Assembly: GCA_036768475.1 (NCBI GenBank)
Contig: DAIPMW010000008.1
Span: 94,090 to 158,089, forward strand
Reading direction: 5' to 3'
Source of the DNA: JAEUMD01 sp036768475
GTDB taxonomy: Bacteria > Pseudomonadota > Alphaproteobacteria > Rhizobiales > Hyphomicrobiaceae
Length of the DNA stretch: 64,000 nucleotides
Shown: in pieces, positions 61,363-64,000 of the stretch
How the letters are laid out: every line of letters starts with the position of its first letter
Numbering within the stretch: the first letter of the stretch is position 1
Translations under genes and position numbers: made by a program
The notes under the pieces: model-generated
Databases searched by the model: none
Seen by the model: the letters and a program-made list of their open reading frames with translations, nothing else
What the model was told of the DNA's origin: nothing

Positions 61363-62580
61363 CTAGAGATTGATCTTGATCCAATTGAACGCCAGGTGAA
61401 TGAGACTGTCGAGCCCCTGGCGAAGTACCCCGGCCTTGGCCACGTCCTCGGCTGCATAGAGCGGCACCTCGCTCGTCGCCGACGTCGACGACGTCACCCG
61501 CAGTCGGGCCACTTCATCTCCGCGCTTGATGGGCGGTTTCAGCGGTCCTTTGTAGACGATTTCCGCGCGGATCTTCTGATTGGCCGGATAGCGCGGCAAC
61601 ACCACGGTGACGCCATGCTTGCCGACGAGCGGCACATAGAACCGCTCACCGCCCCATACCCTGGCCGATCCCACCACCTCGTCGTCCTTGAACAACTTGA
61701 ACGGCGCGAAAGAGCGGAACCCCCATTCAAGCAAGCGGCGCGCTTCGTCCTTGCGATCGTTGGCGGTTTTCAATCCATTGACGACGACGATGAGCCGCTT
61801 GCCATCTTGCACAGCCGTGCCGACCAGGCCATAGCCCGATTCCTTGGTGTAACCGGTCTTCATGCCATCAGCGCCGATGTCGAGGAACAAGAGCGGATTG
61901 CGGTTGAAGAAACGGTGCTTGCGGTATTTGAACTCGCGCTGGGCAAACATCGGCATCCGATCCGGATACTCGTGCATCAGATAGCGCGCCAGCTCGGCAA
62001 GCTCCCGCACGGTCGTCACGTGGTCTGGAGCTGGCAGCCCGGTAGAATTCTTGAAGTTGGATTTGACGAGACCGATGCGCCGCGCCTCGTTCGTCATCAC
62101 CTGCGCGAAGCCTTCCTCGGTACCGGCCAGCGCCTCGGCAATGGCGATGCATGCATCGTTGCCGGACTGGATAATGATGCCCTGCAGCAGTTCCTCGACC
62201 GTCGCCTTCTCGTTGATCGGCACGAACATCGCCGACGTGCCGGATGGTGCCCCGCCCGTCCGCCACGCATGCTCGCTCATCGTGATTTCGTCGGTGAGCT
62301 TAAGGGTGCCCTGCCGCAAGGCCTTGAAGATGACGGCGAGCGTCATCAGCTTGCTCATCGACGCTGGCGGTGTCAGCTCGTCGGCGGCATGCTGGAACAG
62401 CACTGCGCCGCTGTCAGCGTCCATCAGAATTGCGTGTTCGGCCTTGGGAATGAATGTCGAATCCTGAGCTGCCGCACGCGGAGCAAGCAGCGCAGATCCA
62501 ATCAGAATGCCGAGCAATAACCCCGCCAACCATAAAGGCACGACAGAAACACGGGGCGCATGGTGAAACGACCGGCCCAT
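61363..62580 (-). CDS. D-alanyl-D-alanine carboxypeptidase (PBP5/6 family)
   Basis: Trims the terminal D-Ala from peptidoglycan stem peptides. A 405-residue product with a signal peptide (GLLLGILIGSALLAPRAAA). Peptidase S11 motifs: Ser-x-x-Lys in PPASMSKLMTLAVIFKAL, Ser-x-Asn in IIQSGNDACIAIAEAL, and Lys-Thr-Gly in GADGMKTGYTKESGYG. The C-terminal DacB_C-like domain and final amphipathic helix (DSLIHLAFNWIKINL) should hold it at the inner membrane. GGAAAGG precedes the ATG at 62580. The TAG stop lies in a CTCTAGAG palindrome. Confidence 0.95.
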   Translation of the reverse strand: MGRSFHHAPRVSVVPLWLAGLLLGILIGSALLAPRAAAQDSTFIPKAEHAILMDADSGAVLFQHAADELTPPASMSKLMTLAVIFKALRQGTLKLTDEITMSEHAWRTGGAPSGTSAMFVPINEKATVEELLQGIIIQSGNDACIAIAEALAGTEEGFAQVMTNEARRIGLVKSNFKNSTGLPAPDHVTTVRELAELARYLMHEYPDRMPMFAQREFKYRKHRFFNRNPLLFLDIGADGMKTGYTKESGYGLVGTAVQDGKRLIVVVNGLKTANDRKDEARRLLEWGFRSFAPFKLFKDDEVVGSARVWGGERFYVPLVGKHGVTVVLPRYPANQKIRAEIVYKGPLKPPIKRGDEVARLRVTSSTSATSEVPLYAAEDVAKAGVLRQGLDSLIHLAFNWIKINL

Positions 62581-62792
62581 CAAACCTTTCCATTCCCAGC
62601 GAATTATTGTCGAACTATCTGGTCACAGGCTGGACCTGTCAACGCCCGGACGGAACACGACCTGTTGTTTATCCGTATATGGCCGAGATGATCGTGGACA
62701 ACGTCGCGTGTCGCAATGGTGGGCCGCTGCAATAGTCAACGCAGCCCGCAAATCGTGATGCCGCGCGAATCATTACAAGAAGACGCGTGACC

Positions 62793-63533
62793 TCAGCGTT
62801 GCGCCAGCGTGCCGGTTGTCATGCTATCCTTGTTCGAGCTTGCGACGCGATCGCCTCCGCGTGCCCAAGGCTGGCTGGCCAGAAACTGCCGCTCGCGATG
62901 GTCGTCGCCATTGAGCGGCGCACGCCCTGCATAACGCACGCGCACCCGGGTCAACCCCTTGTGATCGAAACCCAGATGCCGCGCAGCGGTATGCGACAGA
63001 TCGATGATGCGTCCGCCCGTATAGGGGCCGCGGTCGTTGATGCGCACGAGCACCGTGCGGCTATTTTCCAAATTCGTCACATAAGCATAGGACGGCAAAG
63101 GTAAAGTCGGATGCGCCGCCGTCAGCGCGTACTTGTCGAAGATTTCACCGTTCGCGGTCTTGCGCCCGTGGAAATCGTCGCCATACCAGGAGCCTGTTCC
63201 TGTCGCGTCGTAATCGGGGTTGTGTCGCGGAATGTACCACTTGCCCGCCACTTTGTAGGGGGTGCCGACCTTGTAGATGCCCCCGCCTCGCGCAATCTCC
63301 GGGCCCGTCGCAACGCGCGGACTTGCCGGAACCTCCACCTTCGAGGGCGGAAACATATATGTGCTGGTTGCCCATGACTGCGGCGACGAGCGCTCATCCT
63401 TGGCACAGCCTGCCATGATCGATGCAACGGCAACGAGACACACTGGCGCCTTGAGCGCGGCAATGAAACCTGCCGGCCAGCGCCCGAACGTCCCCGCCAG
63501 TGACAGGCTTGCGGCCCGCACGAAAAGTTGCAT
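62793..63533 (-). CDS. rlpA: Septal ring lytic transglycosylase RlpA family lipoprotein
   Basis: A 246-residue lipoprotein: an unusually long N-region, the hydrophobic core APVCLVAVASIMAGC and a lipobox Cys at SIMAGC. The double-psi beta-barrel RlpA domain has GTGSWYGDDFHGRKTANGEI, FDKYALTAAHPTLPLPSYAY and LVRINDRGPYTGGRIIDLSH with the catalytic-type Asp. RlpA of Pseudomonas cuts naked glycan at the septum. The E. coli-type C-terminal SPOR domain is absent. It is upstream of dacC on the same strand with a 212-base gap. Confidence 0.95.
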   Translation of the reverse strand: MQLFVRAASLSLAGTFGRWPAGFIAALKAPVCLVAVASIMAGCAKDERSSPQSWATSTYMFPPSKVEVPASPRVATGPEIARGGGIYKVGTPYKVAGKWYIPRHNPDYDATGTGSWYGDDFHGRKTANGEIFDKYALTAAHPTLPLPSYAYVTNLENSRTVLVRINDRGPYTGGRIIDLSHTAARHLGFDHKGLTRVRVRYAGRAPLNGDDHRERQFLASQPWARGGDRVASSNKDSMTTGTLAQR

Positions 63534-63845
63534 AAGCGACGATTCCCTCTCGGTCTCGTTTGAGACTATGTTTGACGCGCTCTTCCCCCGAACCTTCCAA
63601 CGGGCACATGTCAGAAGAACGGCATTAGCATGCCAAATTGAGCTTGATCTTCCCTTAAGGCTGTGTGCTGCCCATGATTCTGTTGGAAACCGGGGCTAGA
63701 CGTGCCAGTCGAACCTCCATCAGCGGGATGTTTTGACCATCCCGCTCGCGCGACGTCTGGAACAAGCCGCCAGACTAGGCTAAACGCTCCAGTGCCGCAG
63801 GATCGAGGCGAACGCTTTACTCCTCGGTGGTCTCGCGATCAGGAC
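63534..63845. other. 312-bp intergenic region, rlpA to tRNA-Ser
   Basis: Contains the rlpA promoter (reading left) and the tRNA promoter (reading right). A nine-base perfect hairpin AGCGGGATG/CATCCCGCT lies at 63722-63746 with a seven-base loop. No gene is supported. Confidence 0.5.
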
Positions 63846-63935
63846 GGATGGGTGGCCGAGTGGTTTAAGGCAGCGGTCTTGAAAACCGCCGTGGGTTCAC
63901 GCCCACCGTGGGTTCGAATCCCACCCCATCCGCCA
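63846..63935 (+). tRNA. tRNA-Ser (anticodon TGA)
   Basis: A full cloverleaf can be drawn. Acceptor GGATGGG (63846-63852) pairs with CCCATCC (63925-63931), then discriminator G and encoded CCA. The anticodon stem GCGGT/ACCGC encloses the loop CTTGAAA, giving anticodon TGA (63880-63882). There is a long variable arm typical of tRNA-Ser. The T-arm is GTGGG-TTCGAAT-CCCAC (63908-63924). Length is 90 nt. Confidence 0.97.
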
Positions 63936-64000
63936 CTTATGCAATTTAAGGAACCTCTGAACAACCCGCCGATCATGGCATGCTGATGCCCTTGATTCGA

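Noticed and set aside
61360..61370. CTCTAGAG at the dacC stop as another mosaic element
   Set aside because: Only the eight-base palindrome matches; no module A or B sequence follows, so it may be coincidence.
61396..62520. 374-codon plus-strand open frame opposite the carboxypeptidase
   Set aside because: Antisense shadow; the minus-strand product has all S11 motifs and a signal peptide.
63702..63986. 94-codon plus-strand open frame over the tRNA
   Set aside because: It reads through a clear tRNA-Ser.

Overview
The window is high-GC chromosomal DNA from an alphaproteobacterium, most likely order Hyphomicrobiales (Rhizobiales). The evidence is gene order and repeat type, not a database search. 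The blocks lptF-lptG-lptD-surA-pdxA-rsmA, fabD-fabG-acpP-fabF-mltG-yicC-gmk, rpsF-rpsR-DUF2232-rplI...dnaB-alr-radA-cvpA-purF and rlpA/dacC/tmk/holB/metG/tatD/MBL are typical of that group. So are the IalB, DUF2892, DUF3309 and HspQ proteins and the short mosaic palindromic repeats between genes. Genus cannot be read from this alone.

Layout: 1-6.9 kb is a mixed, more accessory segment: a DUF3309 fragment, a small secreted protein, a papain-like protein of unknown role, malonyl-CoA decarboxylase, a YpfJ-type zinc peptidase, a Crp/Fnr regulator with a DUF2892 membrane protein, and a SPOR-like membrane protein. 7.2-13.1 kb holds glmU and glmS (UDP-GlcNAc synthesis), a TPR/SPOR periplasmic protein and a DUF502 membrane protein. 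13.3-21.5 kb is mixed again: a low-GC sulfotransferase, an acyl-CoA synthetase, an orphan YejA-like binding protein, an IalB protein, hspQ, a malyl-CoA lyase resembling the Chloroflexus type, and a CHAP/NlpC-like secreted protein. 21.8-29.5 kb is the fatty acid synthesis cluster running into mltG, yicC and gmk. 29.6-38.0 kb, on the minus strand, carries LPS export and outer-membrane assembly genes with pdxA and rsmA. 38.6-42.5 kb has pepA, a membrane protein and mazG. 42.9-53.6 kb has ribosomal proteins, cfa, dnaB, alr, radA, cvpA and purF. 53.7-56.0 kb has a TAXI-type binding protein and an SDR. 56.1-63.5 kb, minus strand, has an MBL hydrolase, tatD, metG, holB, tmk, dacC and rlpA, followed by a plus-strand tRNA-Ser(TGA).

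Together the genes serve envelope building (GlmU/GlmS precursors, Alr, MltG, DacC, RlpA, SPOR proteins, the Lpt system, SurA, Fab, Cfa), replication and translation (DnaB, HolB, Tmk, RadA, MetG, RsmA, S6/S18/L9) and acyl-CoA carbon metabolism (malonyl-CoA decarboxylase, malyl-CoA lyase, acyl-CoA synthetase).

I see no prophage, transposase, CRISPR array or defence island. The most unusual structure is a family of about ten mosaic palindromic intergenic elements. Several begin exactly at a stop codon: their terminal CTAG or CTGAG contains the TAG or TGA of the preceding gene. Two single genes (the DUF2892 protein and the SDR) are bracketed by copies. The other points of interest are the lyase, a CtrA-box-like site at 1232-1246, a TAXI binding protein with an amphipathic tail, a perfect 14-bp stem between acpP and fabF, and an S6 protein with an Arg-Gly-Asp repeat tail.
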